DNA of 64,000 nucleotides from Bog-473 sp963783965 (GTDB lineage: Bacteria; Actinomycetota; Acidimicrobiia; Acidimicrobiales; RAAP-2), in NCBI GenBank assembly GCA_963783965.1, contig CAWAPQ010000001.1, positions 364,617 through 428,616 of the forward strand, given 5' to 3'. The notes under the pieces were generated by a model. The model searched no databases. It was not told where the DNA came from and saw only the letters and a program-made list of their open reading frames with translations. Shown piece after piece: positions 44,720 to 53,312 of this stretch (position 1 is the first letter of the stretch; every line of letters starts with the position of its first letter). The translations under genes and the position numbers were made by a program.

Positions 44720-45224
44720 GAGTCACTGCTCCTTTTGTCGAGCCCGCGACCCCCAACCGAGTTCACATCAACACCCGAGAATCGGGCGTATAAGTTACGA
44801 CTCCACCAAACACTTTTACGGATGGCGCGTTCATGTGCAAGTGGTATTGAGCGGTGTTCATTGCCATTTCACACGCTGACGATGTCGAATCTTGGAATGG
44901 CCTGACATCGCACTGAGTTTTTCGTTAGAACCGGGTGACCCGTGCTGCCGCGCCGCGGCGATACAGCGCGACGAAGCTCGCAGTGAAGGCCTGACCGATG
45001 CATTCCGGCTCGAGCTAAGGGAGTGGAAACTCCACGTGTAGATTGTCGATCCAGTTGGGTTGGGCCACCGGGAACTGGGCGAAGGTGGTCGTCGCTGTCT
45101 ACGACATGCAGCGGAACCTGAAATATCGCGACATCCATACTTACGATAAGGATCGCGGCGGTCCGCGGGCGATCACGCTTCCCTAGGGATCGGGGTCAAG
45201 TAGGTTCAGGAGCTTGCCCACGAG
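44720..45224. other. Intergenic region, no gene recognised
   Basis: About 500 bases of lower-GC sequence follow the cNMP gene upstream end. Stops are frequent in all frames. It should hold the promoter of the cNMP-binding pair. The base composition differs from the coding regions, in line with an accessory, transfer-prone segment that runs into the IS relic. Confidence 0.4.
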
Positions 45225-45815
45225 ACGCTGGAGTGGCGTGCAACGTGCCACGCTGTGCAACTCCATGAGGGCATGAATGGTTTTATCAAGGACCGCGCCC
45301 GAGAAGCGGCCGACGATCCAGAGCGACAGAGAGGATTCGGGATATCGCTCCCTCGAGCGTTCTGGTCGCCTTTCGGCTGTTCGCTGCGAACCCGCGCAAG
45401 ATCGACGAATTCTCTGCCAGGGCGGCGAAGGGGCGAAGAAGATCCGACACCTGCGCTCGCGCCGCACGACCAAATCGCTCAGTGACTGGTCACCTAGTGG
45501 AGCGGCGCTCCATTTGATCCGGGTTCAGGCCGGCTGAGGCGGATCCGGATCGCCCCGCGCACCTGATCTCAACTGTGCCGCGCGTCACTAGGACCACGGA
45601 AGATGTTGTCTCGGCTACTTCGAACTAGGCCGAGCTGGCGAAATGCAGCTGCCGGATGGGACGGCGTCGGAATTAGGGCGCCGCACGAACGTCTGGGTGC
45701 GATCGGTGGTCCGTGGTCCGGGGGCCGCTGGCAGAAACGTTTGTCGGTCGGGACAGGGCGGTTCCGTCGCGACCCCATGGTTGGTTGGTTGGTGGGCTAC
45801 CGACAAAACCCGTCC
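45225..45815 (+). mobile_element. IS relic with inverted internal segments (copy 2)
   Basis: The left part is a decayed DDE-type transposase C-terminus read in shifting frames: 'HEGMNGFIKDRAREAADDPERQ', 'VLVAFRLFAANPRKIDEF', 'AKKIRHLRSRRTTKSLSDW'. The right end (GGCCGCTGGCAGAAACGTTTGTCGG ... TGGGCTACCGACAAAACC) has the same orientation as in the other copies. Between them, two blocks are reversed relative to those copies. Block 45493-45592 is bounded by CCTAGTG/CACTAGG and block 45591-45719 by GGACCACGG/CCGTGGTCC. Confidence 0.62.
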
Positions 45816-45965
45816 AGTCAGGGTCCTTTCGGCGAGTGTCATCAGCCATTTCCCACGCTATCGACCTTGATTTCCCACCGCCCTGGTCAGGAGATATGGA
45901 TTATCGAGGGGCGCCATTGCCTAGATCTGGGCTCTCGTCCAAGGAACGAATCGAGACCTCAAATG

Positions 45966-45996
45966 ATCCCCAGGTTCGAATCCTTTCAGAACCACC
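45966..45996 (+). other. tRNA 3'-end-like fragment
   Basis: CCCCAGGTTCGAATCC followed by TTTCAGAACCACC resembles the T-arm and acceptor end of a tRNA (GTTCGAATC loop). The T stem is imperfect and no matching 5' half is found upstream, so this is not a working tRNA. Such 3' fragments are often left where integrative elements insert. Confidence 0.25.
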
Positions 45997-46050
45997 CTGT
46001 TGTCGGGAGGGGATAGGAGATAAGGGTCTCGAAACGCCGCACCACCGCCA

Positions 46051-46190
46051 CCGCCCCAGGTTCGAAAGACGACACCGCCCCGTCGGCCCCTCGGAACCAT
46101 GGGTCGGACCCCGGCCACCACCGCCCCAGGTTCGAAAGACGACACCGCCCCGTCGGCCCCTCGGAACCATGGGTCGGACCCCGGCCACCA
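46051..46190. repeat. 70-bp tandem duplication
   Basis: Two essentially identical 70-bp units start with CCGCCCCAGGTTCGAAAGAC at 46051 and 46121. The trailing CCACCACCGCC begins a third. Each unit contains CCCCAGGTTCGAA, a piece that also occurs in the tRNA-like fragment 85 bases upstream. The units lie between that fragment and the 3' end of the beta-helix gene. No protein seems to be encoded. Confidence 0.9.
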
Positions 46191-46305
46191 CCGCCACCGC
46201 CAGCCTTTGGCGCATTCGTCCGGCGCCGCCCGGGAACAGGTTCAGCCGGGGTGGTCCGGGATCTTGGTCGACGAGGTCGAGCGGGGCCCTGCCCCACACC
46301 GGCTC

Positions 46306-48090
46306 TTAGGGGCTAGGGATAAGGACCGCGTCGAAGGAGGCCACGGCGACGACGGGTTTGTTCAGGTGCGACCCTCCCATGGAGCCGAGGAACGGCGCGG
46401 TCCCGTAGGCGAACACGCCGCCGTCAGAGGCGACCAGCCAGTAGCCGAGGCCATCGGTGCGTGTGGTCATGGCGACCACCGGGGCGTTGAGGTGGATGGC
46501 GCCCGTCGAGCCGAGGAAGGGAGCGGAGTACCCAAATACACCGCCGTCGCTCGCCACCAACCAGTAGCCGCCTGTGGCGTCGTCTACAGCCAAGCCCACG
46601 ACGGGCTTGTTGAGCGGCTTGCCTCCCTCTGATCCCTGGAAGTTGGCGTTCCCGAAGGTGAACACGCCGCCGTCGCGTGACGCCAGGTAGTAGCCCCCGT
46701 TGTTCGGGGTGACAGCGATGCCGACCACCGGGGCGTTCAGATGTGTTCCAGCCATCGAGCCGTGTGACTGGGCGTCACCGAAGGGGTACACGCTGCCGTC
46801 TGACCCCACGAGGTAGTACCCGCCACCGTCGCGAGTCGCGGCCATGCCGACGATGGGCGCCGCGGGCGGGCTAGCGCCCAAGGAGCCGAAGAAGCCTGCT
46901 CCGTCGTAGGAGAACACACCGCCATCAGAGCCGACTAACCAGTAGCCGCCAGAGGGGGTGCCGGCCATGTCCACCACTGGAGCGTTGAGGTGGAGGTTGG
47001 CGCCCGAGCCGTAGAAGTTGGCCGCGCCGAAGGTGAACACTCCTGCGTCGGCGGCGCCCAGCCAGTAGCCGACCCCGAAGGGTGCCTCACTGGGCGGGGC
47101 GACAGGTTGTGCGCAATCAGTTTCGGTCTGCGTCGCGCCGGTAATGTCGGTGTTCCAGCCGCTAAAGGTGTTGCAGTTCAACGTCGCGGCCGAAGTGCGG
47201 GAATCCACCTCCACTCCGAAGCCGAAGTTGTCGGCTACGTCGGGGGCGGTCCGTCCGATCTGATTGCCGTCGATGACGATGCCGTTGCTATTGGCAGCCA
47301 CGGCCACGCCGATGTCGGTTTCCGCGCCCGTGATCGTGTCGCCGCTCAACGTGACGTTGGTCGCTCCGAACAAGAGTACAGCGGTGTTGGCGTTGTTCTC
47401 ATTGCCGTAGCCACTGCCGAAGATGGTGCTGTTAATGGCCGTGCCCGAGGCACCGTCTTGGTACACCAATCCGTTCTGGCCTGTGATGCCCATGAGTGGC
47501 GCTGGGGGATCGATCGTGCTACCCGAGACGTTCATCTTCATCCCGTACGCGTGCATGGCGTCCTTGTTGTAGTCGCTGACGGTGGTGTTGGTGATCGTGA
47601 GGGTCTGCCCAGCCGTCCCTTGGCCCACGATCGCCCTGCCGACTTGGCAGTTGCTCCCTTCCGTTATCCCAGTGACGGTGACGTTACTCACCGAGCCGCT
47701 CGCATTGTTGAAGAAAATGCCATACAACGCCGCCCTCCCGCACGAACCTATGGGCTGGGTCTGCGTGAATCCGGTGCCCATGATCGTCAGGTTCTCGACG
47801 TTCATCGACGTACCGGTGTTCGTCACCACGGCGCCGTTGAATGACCCGTCTGCGACATCGTGGGCGGTGATCGTGAACCCGGCGCCATTAAGGGTGACCC
47901 CGTCTGGGATCATGAGCGGGACCGTCGTGTCGCAGTCGCCGGTCAGGGTGATGATGCCCCCAACGGGCGCTGGCAACGCGCAGGTGGGCGCCGCAGAGGC
48001 CACGCCAACGTCGGTCAAGAGCACAGCGGGGGTGATGACCGCAGATGATGCGAAAAGCGTCAGACCGGCAATCCAGGCTCGGAGTCGCAT
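46306..48090 (-). CDS. Secreted beta-helix protein with WLVASDGGVF repeats
   Basis: The 594-residue preprotein has a signal peptide (~1-33). A right-handed parallel beta-helix region follows (~45-325; 'ITLTGDCDTTVPLMIPDGVTLNGAG', 'SVSNVTVTGITEGS', 'NVTLSGDTITGAETDIGVAV') of the pectate-lyase/NosD type, then six 42-residue repeats (~340-585; 'GYWLVASDGGVFAYGTAPFLGS' type). No catalytic residues can be assigned; beta-helices of this type bind or cleave uronic-acid polymers. It shares the repeat module with the GH26, NodB and SGNH proteins. The gene is flanked by tRNA-like debris and an integrase fragment, which suggests it sits on a mobile segment. Confidence 0.82.
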   Translation of the reverse strand: MRLRAWIAGLTLFASSAVITPAVLLTDVGVASAAPTCALPAPVGGIITLTGDCDTTVPLMIPDGVTLNGAGFTITAHDVADGSFNGAVVTNTGTSMNVENLTIMGTGFTQTQPIGSCGRAALYGIFFNNASGSVSNVTVTGITEGSNCQVGRAIVGQGTAGQTLTITNTTVSDYNKDAMHAYGMKMNVSGSTIDPPAPLMGITGQNGLVYQDGASGTAINSTIFGSGYGNENNANTAVLLFGATNVTLSGDTITGAETDIGVAVAANSNGIVIDGNQIGRTAPDVADNFGFGVEVDSRTSAATLNCNTFSGWNTDITGATQTETDCAQPVAPPSEAPFGVGYWLGAADAGVFTFGAANFYGSGANLHLNAPVVDMAGTPSGGYWLVGSDGGVFSYDGAGFFGSLGASPPAAPIVGMAATRDGGGYYLVGSDGSVYPFGDAQSHGSMAGTHLNAPVVGIAVTPNNGGYYLASRDGGVFTFGNANFQGSEGGKPLNKPVVGLAVDDATGGYWLVASDGGVFGYSAPFLGSTGAIHLNAPVVAMTTRTDGLGYWLVASDGGVFAYGTAPFLGSMGGSHLNKPVVAVASFDAVLIPSP

Positions 48091-48199
48091 TGACCCTCCA
48101 TTTCAACGCAGCCGGCCGACCTCTCCTGGGCGGCGCAACTCCTGAAAAGCTCTTTGGGCTAAGGAAAGCGCCCACGGCGCCACTGGAGCTTAGGCAGTA

Positions 48200-48315
48200 T
48201 CACTCATGGGGTACCTCTTATGAGTGACATTGGGGTGTGACACTCACGCTGCAAGCGTAAACCTGTCAACAAGCTGTCAACGTTTGACGTCAACTAATTG
48301 TCAATCGATTGTCCC
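48200..48315 (-). promoter_or_regulatory. Inverted repeat and TGTCAA array upstream of the beta-helix gene
   Basis: TCACTCAT (48200-48207) and ATGAGTGA (48220-48227) are perfect inverted arms with a 12-base spacer. Further upstream of the gene, CTGTCAAC occurs twice (48263-48270 and 48274-48281), followed by TTGACGTCAAC (48284-48294), TTGTCAA (48298-48304) and ATTGTC. These TGTCAA/TTGACA-like half-sites recur at ~10-11-base spacing, as expected for cooperative binding of a regulator. The promoter of the beta-helix gene must be here. Confidence 0.5.
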
Positions 48316-48370
48316 GGCGGAAATCGGCCTTAGCTGGGACGGCCACCTGAGCAAGCCGACGCAGTGTCCT

Positions 48371-48586
48371 TCAAGCCCCTGTGCGGTGACAGCGGCCCCT
48401 TGAGACCGTCTGGAACAGAGGTCCAGACTCTCGACCATCGACGTAGCTCTCGACGGCCCCAGCCGTCCATGGTGCCAGTGGGACGGTGGCCTTAGCCCCG
48501 CCCTTACGCGTGACCGTTAGGACCCGGTGACCCCGTTCGGTCCCCAAGCCCGTCACATCTGCCCCAGAACCTCGGAGAAGCTGGAC
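48371..48586 (-). pseudogene. Tyrosine recombinase (integrase) fragment
   Basis: The minus strand encodes 'GADVTGLGTERGHRVLTVTRKGGAKATVPLAPWTAGAVESYVDGRESGPLF' in pieces typical of the central catalytic domain of XerC/phage-type integrases. That stretch holds the beta-strands and the catalytic Lys (RKGG.KATVPL). The upstream 'LRxSE' Arg region is altered (LLRGSGADV) and the downstream HxxR and Tyr motifs are absent because a stop follows 'RCHRTGA'. It is therefore a dead fragment. Confidence 0.7.
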
Positions 48587-48602
48587 TCGATGAACGCCTC
48601 GT

Positions 48603-48770
48603 GAAGCCGTCGCGGCCGAGGGAAGAATCGCCGACGAACTCTTTGAGGTCGTACTCCTCGCCAAGGAAGTGGGCCTAACGGGGGAGCAGATTCGAACCGC
48701 CAAGACCATCATCGCCCGAGAGGTCCCGCGTGTTTCGGCGCTCCCTGCCGATGAGCTGGCGGTCGGGTAG
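48603..48770 (+). pseudogene. Coding-like fragment of unknown family
   Basis: An open frame without a suitable start encodes 'ADELFEVVLLAKEVGLTGEQ' and 'AKTIIAREVPRVSALPADEL' before a TAG at 48768-48770. The amphipathic helical pattern and codon use look like real protein, but a stop lies just upstream near 48590. I do not recognise the family. It overlaps no other gene and may be the tail of a gene lost with the integrase. Confidence 0.35.
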
Positions 48771-48781
48771 AACGAGTCCAC

Positions 48782-48970
48782 ATGGCTAAGCCGACTGATC
48801 GTTCCGAGCTCAAGAACGGCGCCCGTCTAGTGCGGCAGGTTCTCAAATCCATCCCGGCGGAACTGGACGAAAGTGAAGACGCCGTTCTTCGCAAGCTTGT
48901 CGGGGGTGCGGCCAAGGCGGCTGATGCGGCGTCGAAAGAGGCCCCTTCGGGGGAGCCGTCAGCCGAATAG
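48782..48970 (+). CDS. Small hypothetical protein, 62 aa
   Basis: The ATG at 48782 opens a 62-codon frame: 'MAKPTDRSELKNGARLVRQV', then 'KSIPAELDESEDAVLRKLVG', and an Ala/Glu/Ser-rich tail. It is highly charged and probably helical, with no membrane segment. It starts 12 bases after the stop of the preceding fragment. No family is recognised and no strong ribosome site is seen, so existence is only moderately likely. Confidence 0.35.
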   Translation: MAKPTDRSELKNGARLVRQVLKSIPAELDESEDAVLRKLVGGAAKAADAASKEAPSGEPSAE

Positions 48971-49182
48971 AACGGCCATGCCTCCCGGCCTCCGCCCGCC
49001 TACGAGATCAGCCGTATCACCCTGCCCCAGTCCGGCACCCTGGGGGCACCCCTCGGCCCCGCAATAGCGCGCATGGGGACAGCTATACCAAGCCTTCCTA
49101 GATCCCCGATCCGCGCTTCGATACTGTTTGACGAAGATGCCGGGAAGCCCGATGGCATCCGTATGGCCTCCCACACCGACTG

Positions 49183-51249
49183 ATGGCCACCACGACTACC
49201 AACGTCACCAGAGGTCAAACCTCACCCCAGCCAATCGCATGGCCTGCTGCCTTCACGTTCGAGCGGAGCCCGTGGCGGCTCGTCTCGTTGAGCATGCTCA
49301 CGCTCTTCCTCGAGCTCGCACTCATCCGCTGGACGGCCGCCAACAACGTCCACCTGTCGAACATCCCGAACTTTGTCCTCTTGGCCAGCTTCTTGGGAAT
49401 CGGGGTGGGGTTCCTGCGCGCTCATTCGTCGCAGAATCTGTTTCGCTTAGCGCCAACAACCCTCGCGGTCCTTGTCGCGTTCGCGCTCATTTTCCCCGTG
49501 AAGCTCGTCACCCTGCACGGACCTCACGCGTTCGAGGGTGTCTCGGGGCACCATCCGCTGTCGCAGTGGGTGAGTCTGCCGGTGATCTTCGCGCTGGTGG
49601 TCCTCGTGATGGCCGGTCTCGGTCAGGCGGTCGCGCGCTCCTTCACTCACTTCAAGCCGCTCGACGCCTACCGCTTCGACATCATCGGCAGTATCGGAGG
49701 GATCGCTCTCTTCTCGGCGCTTTCTTTTGTCGGGCTCCCGCCCATTGCCTGGGGTGCGGTGGTGGCCGCATTGTTCGGATTGCTTCTAGGCATAAAGGAG
49801 CGGTGGTGGCAGTGGGGAATTATCGCTGCCGTGGTGCTGATGCTGCTGGCCGAATCGCTCTCGAGCGTGGATGTGTGGTCCCCCTACTACAAGATTACAA
49901 CGAGCCAGGCCACCACGACCGTCGACGGCCATAGCTATCGCGGGGTGTCCGTCTCGGCCAACAGCATCCCCTTCCAGACCTTGTACTCGGTCTCCACGTT
50001 GCACAAGATCGAGCCCTTCTATTTCTTTCCCTACCGGCACGTGACACGCAGCTCACTTTCCGACGTGCTCGTCATCGGAGCGGGCACGGGCAATGACGTC
50101 GCCGTGGCACTGGCAGCTGGTGCTCGCCACGTCGACGCCGTCGAGATCGACCCGGAGCTCGTGGCTCTCGGGAAGCGGTACAACCCAGAGCACGCGTATG
50201 AGAGTCGGCGCGTCAGCGTCTATGTTGACGACGGGCGGGCGTTCATTCAGGACGCGAAAACGCGCTACTCGCTGATCCTCTATGCGCTGCCCGACTCCCA
50301 GACGGCGCTGACAGGCCAGTCGGCACCAGTCGGCCTCGAGAACTACTTGCTCACGACCCAGGCCATTCAAGTTGCGAGATCTCACCTGGCCCCCGGCGGC
50401 ACCTTCGTCATGTACAACTACTACCAGCCGTTCCTGCTCGACCGTTATGCGACGAGCCTCGACGATGTGTTCGGCTCACGCCCCTGTGTCGAGGTGGGAA
50501 ACACCCTCGGCGGACGTGACCAGGCGGTTCTCACGGTCGCGCTAAATGGCCACACTCCGAACTGTTCGAGCCTCTGGAACGGAGAGAAGGTGGCGCCGGT
50601 CTCAGACGACCGTCCGTACCCGTACCTGCTGGTTCCTTCGATCCCGAACTTCTACCTCTTGGTCCTTGGGTTGATCCTGGCGGCGTCCCTAGTCGTGGTG
50701 CGTGTAGCTGGCGGGCCACTCAAGGAGATGGCTCCGTTCGTGGACCTGTTCTGGATGGGCGCCGCGTTCTTGTTGCTCGAGTCAAAGAACATCGTACAGT
50801 TCGCCCTCTTGTTCGGAACGACTTGGTTCGTGTACTCGCTCGTGTTCGCCGGTGTGTTGCTGAGCGTCTACGCGGCGATCGAGACCGCGCGACACGTAAA
50901 GCTCCCGCGCCCGATGTTGCTGTACTTTGCGTTGCTCGTATCTCTGGGTGCATCCTTCGTCGTCCCGCAAGAATCGTTGTTGGATCTTCCAGTCATGTTG
51001 CGCTTCGTGGCGGCGACAGTGCTCGCGTTCGCCCCGATCTTCATCGCCAACCTTGTCTTCGCCCAACGCTTCATGGATGTGGGCTCTTCCACCACTGCCT
51101 TCGGTGCAAATCTGCTCGGGGCGATCGTCGGAGGAGTGCTCGCGTACCTTTCGCTGATCACGGGGTTTCGATTCCTTCTCGTGGTGGTGGCAGTTCTCTA
51201 CGGCTTAGCCTTTGCCTTCGGCCGCCGCCATCTAGCCGTGCGGTCCTGA
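49183..51249 (+). CDS. Membrane protein with spermidine-synthase-like domain
   Basis: The 688-residue protein has about six N-terminal membrane helices (~30-230). A Rossmann-fold spermidine-synthase-like domain (~240-470) is next: 'DVLVIGAGTGNDVAVALAAGARHVDAVEIDPELVALGK' supplies the nucleotide-cofactor loop and the acidic residue, and 'VYVDDGRAFIQDAKTRYSLI' matches the substrate side. About six to seven C-terminal helices (~480-685) complete it. Such fused proteins are common but poorly characterised; aminopropyl or methyl transfer is inferred from the fold only. The ATG at 49183 lacks a clear ribosome site. Nothing nearby belongs to polyamine metabolism. Confidence 0.78.
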   Translation: MATTTTNVTRGQTSPQPIAWPAAFTFERSPWRLVSLSMLTLFLELALIRWTAANNVHLSNIPNFVLLASFLGIGVGFLRAHSSQNLFRLAPTTLAVLVAFALIFPVKLVTLHGPHAFEGVSGHHPLSQWVSLPVIFALVVLVMAGLGQAVARSFTHFKPLDAYRFDIIGSIGGIALFSALSFVGLPPIAWGAVVAALFGLLLGIKERWWQWGIIAAVVLMLLAESLSSVDVWSPYYKITTSQATTTVDGHSYRGVSVSANSIPFQTLYSVSTLHKIEPFYFFPYRHVTRSSLSDVLVIGAGTGNDVAVALAAGARHVDAVEIDPELVALGKRYNPEHAYESRRVSVYVDDGRAFIQDAKTRYSLILYALPDSQTALTGQSAPVGLENYLLTTQAIQVARSHLAPGGTFVMYNYYQPFLLDRYATSLDDVFGSRPCVEVGNTLGGRDQAVLTVALNGHTPNCSSLWNGEKVAPVSDDRPYPYLLVPSIPNFYLLVLGLILAASLVVVRVAGGPLKEMAPFVDLFWMGAAFLLLESKNIVQFALLFGTTWFVYSLVFAGVLLSVYAAIETARHVKLPRPMLLYFALLVSLGASFVVPQESLLDLPVMLRFVAATVLAFAPIFIANLVFAQRFMDVGSSTTAFGANLLGAIVGGVLAYLSLITGFRFLLVVVAVLYGLAFAFGRRHLAVRS

Positions 51250-51758
51250 CGGGCGACACCGACACCACGAGGCGAACAATCCCCAGAGTCGAACGCTGAG
51301 GTCCGATCCTTCACCTGCCTTCGTACATTGCCGCCGGCATTGAGTGCTAGCCGGGCTGGTCAGGCAGGGAACGTCTTCGTTCTCGCGTACCAGGAACTGG
51401 CATCGCGACGAAGTGCCTCCCAACGACGCTTCATAGTTACATGTAGTTGCTCTCGAAGCTCTGGGTCTCGCCTTGCGCGTTGCCATATTGCCTGTCGGCT
51501 TTGTCGCTCTCAACGCTCATTCACGAGTCAGCAATCATCGTCGTGATCACGGTCATCGTCGCACTCAGCATCGCCATCGATTTGCGCTGGAAGCGCTCGC
51601 GCGACCGAATGGTGCATGGAGGGCCGGCACGGCGGCATGAATAAGTGAGGGGTCATTGCTGATGGAGCCGCGGGAAGGTGGTCACGCCGCAGAGGGTCGT
51701 CCTCCACCAAAACGACGCGCCGCCCGATGACCAGGCTGGCGTCTCGAGTGGCGACCCG
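51250..51758. other. Intergenic region between convergent genes
   Basis: About 510 bases between the spermidine-synthase-like gene and the convergent lipoprotein gene. A short frame near 51525-51644 encodes one membrane-like segment ('SAIIVVITVIVALSIAIDLRW') and a basic tail, ending TAA-ready at 51642-51644, but it has no good start. I do not call it a gene. Confidence 0.35.
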
Positions 51759-52598
51759 CTACACCGCTTCGGACCGCTGTGGGGAGCCGACCAAGGCCCC
51801 GAGCGCTTCGAGCGCCCCGTCCACGGCTGCAGAGCCTTGCCGAATTGCGACGTCGGCGTTGGCCAGCTCGCTCGCCGTTGGCGAGCGGCCGCCCTCTCGG
51901 AGCAGACGGTCCGCGTCCAGCGCAAACGCCGAGTTACGCAACGCATCTGCACAACTGCCTGCCGTGCGGCGCGTCTCGCTCGTCGGCGCCTTCGCCGCGA
52001 CGCGCTCAAACGAGCTAGCGGCGTCAATGACCCGAGTCCGTACTGCATCCCAGTGCGCCGCCGAGGAGCTGTCGCCACCTGAGGTCGGGAGTAGCCCGAG
52101 CACGAGGTGAGCCGAGTCCAGCGCGCTCCTGGCCTTCTCGTCCCAGACCCGTCGAGCACGTTGACGGCTTCGCCCGTTCAACAAGAGGATCACCACCGCA
52201 GCAAGAGCGCCGACCAGGAGCACCGCGATGATCCAACCCCAAGGCGTGGACGTCTCCGTAGAAGCGTTCGCTATCGGGATGGTCGTGGTTGCAGGCGCTG
52301 CAGTCGTGCTCGGCGTCGGGGCGCTGGTTGTGGTCTCCCTCGGCGCCCTGGTGGTGGTCTCCCTCGGCGCCCTGGTGGTGGTCGTCCTTGGCGGCCGGCT
52401 GGTGGAGGTTGTGGGTTCCGCAATGGCCGAGCTGCTCGTGGTCGTGACGGAAGCGGGTTCAGTCGTCGAGCTCGCAGTTGGGCGCGACACGCTCGGTTCA
52501 CCCGATCCGCTCGATCCACACCCCGCTCCGACCAGAGCGGCAGTGGCTAGGAGCCCGGCCATGGCAGCTCCACGGAGAGGCCCTCTTCTAAGTGGCAT
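51759..52598 (-). CDS. Lipoprotein with Thr/Pro linker and one membrane helix
   Basis: The 279-residue protein starts with a lipoprotein signal (lipobox VGAGC near residue 27) and a Thr/Ser/Pro-rich extracellular linker with an internal duplication (TTTRAPRETTTRAPRE). A membrane helix follows ('WGWIIAVLLVGALAAVVILLL'), then a ~130-residue helical domain. The order lipobox-linker-helix would put the C-terminal domain in the cytoplasm. A strong GGAGGTGAGA ribosome site immediately precedes the ATG at 52598, which rules out the upstream start. Function unknown. Confidence 0.7.
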   Translation of the reverse strand: MPLRRGPLRGAAMAGLLATAALVGAGCGSSGSGEPSVSRPTASSTTEPASVTTTSSSAIAEPTTSTSRPPRTTTTRAPRETTTRAPRETTTSAPTPSTTAAPATTTIPIANASTETSTPWGWIIAVLLVGALAAVVILLLNGRSRQRARRVWDEKARSALDSAHLVLGLLPTSGGDSSSAAHWDAVRTRVIDAASSFERVAAKAPTSETRRTAGSCADALRNSAFALDADRLLREGGRSPTASELANADVAIRQGSAAVDGALEALGALVGSPQRSEAV

Positions 52599-52823
52599 TC
52601 TCACCTCCGTCCGCTTAGGCGGCCCGCGGATTGGGACGAACATGCCACATCGGCCACTGAGAATCCAGGGCTAAGGATCATCGACGGTGAGGCACAGATG
52701 ACTCGTCTGGCGCCATCTCGTACAGAGCTTCGAGTGGCTTTGGACCTCGAAGGGCCACCGGCCCTGGGGTGAAGAACCCAAACATTGGCGTTCACGCGCC
52801 GCATCGGTGTGAGCCGCGTTAGG

Positions 52824-53312
52824 TCAAGTGCACTTGAGAGTCTGGCTGATCTGCGTACTCATCGACTGGAGTTGCGACCTGAGGGAGCTGAAGCTCGATT
52901 GTAGATCTGCGAGAGAGCTGGCGCTTTTGAGTTCGGATGCAGTGGTCTTGAGGTTGTCGATCTGGGGGCTCAGTGTTTCGGACTCTTCTGATTTCAGCCC
53001 CTTGGCCGACTGGCTCAGGCTGTCCGCTGCATCGCGTACGGCGGGCAGGTCGTCCTTTGCTTTGCCGAAATTGCCAGACTTCAGATCGTTGACCACGGTC
53101 GACACGTCGCTTTTGAGCTGCGCTCGGTCGTTGCAAACCTGCTGGGACGCAGAAGCAGCTGGACTGCTGCTGCAGGCGGCCAAGAGGAACCCGACGATCG
53201 CCAACACACCAAGGAGTCGGGCAGGCCTGGCTCGGGGAATGGTTGGCTCTCCATGTTCCGGCGTTCGACGTGCGTCGTTCGGACTATCGACACGTCCCGT
53301 GAGCTTGCGCAC
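52824..53312 (-). CDS. Small helical lipoprotein
   Basis: The 162-residue protein has a long basic leader, then 'RLLGVLAIVGFLLAACSSS' with a clear lipobox (LAAC), and a ~110-residue helical, Ser/Leu/Lys-rich extracellular part with heptad-like spacing ('LKSDVSTVVNDLKSGNFGKA', 'LKTTASELKSASSLADLQSS'). It resembles the small helical lipoproteins common in actinobacteria with no assigned function. The GTG at 53312 follows GAGGGA; the leader before the hydrophobic core is unusually long, so the true start is uncertain. It may form an operon with the other lipoprotein. Confidence 0.62.
   Translation of the reverse strand: MRKLTGRVDSPNDARRTPEHGEPTIPRARPARLLGVLAIVGFLLAACSSSPAASASQQVCNDRAQLKSDVSTVVNDLKSGNFGKAKDDLPAVRDAADSLSQSAKGLKSEESETLSPQIDNLKTTASELKSASSLADLQSSFSSLRSQLQSMSTQISQTLKCT

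Noticed and set aside
45880..45997. Functional tRNA gene
   Set aside because: Only a T-arm-like 3' part is present; no acceptor 5' strand, D-arm or anticodon arm fits.
45603..46016. Plus-strand 137-codon frame across the IS relic
   Set aside because: It crosses inverted block, IS end and tRNA-like debris, so it cannot be a conserved protein.
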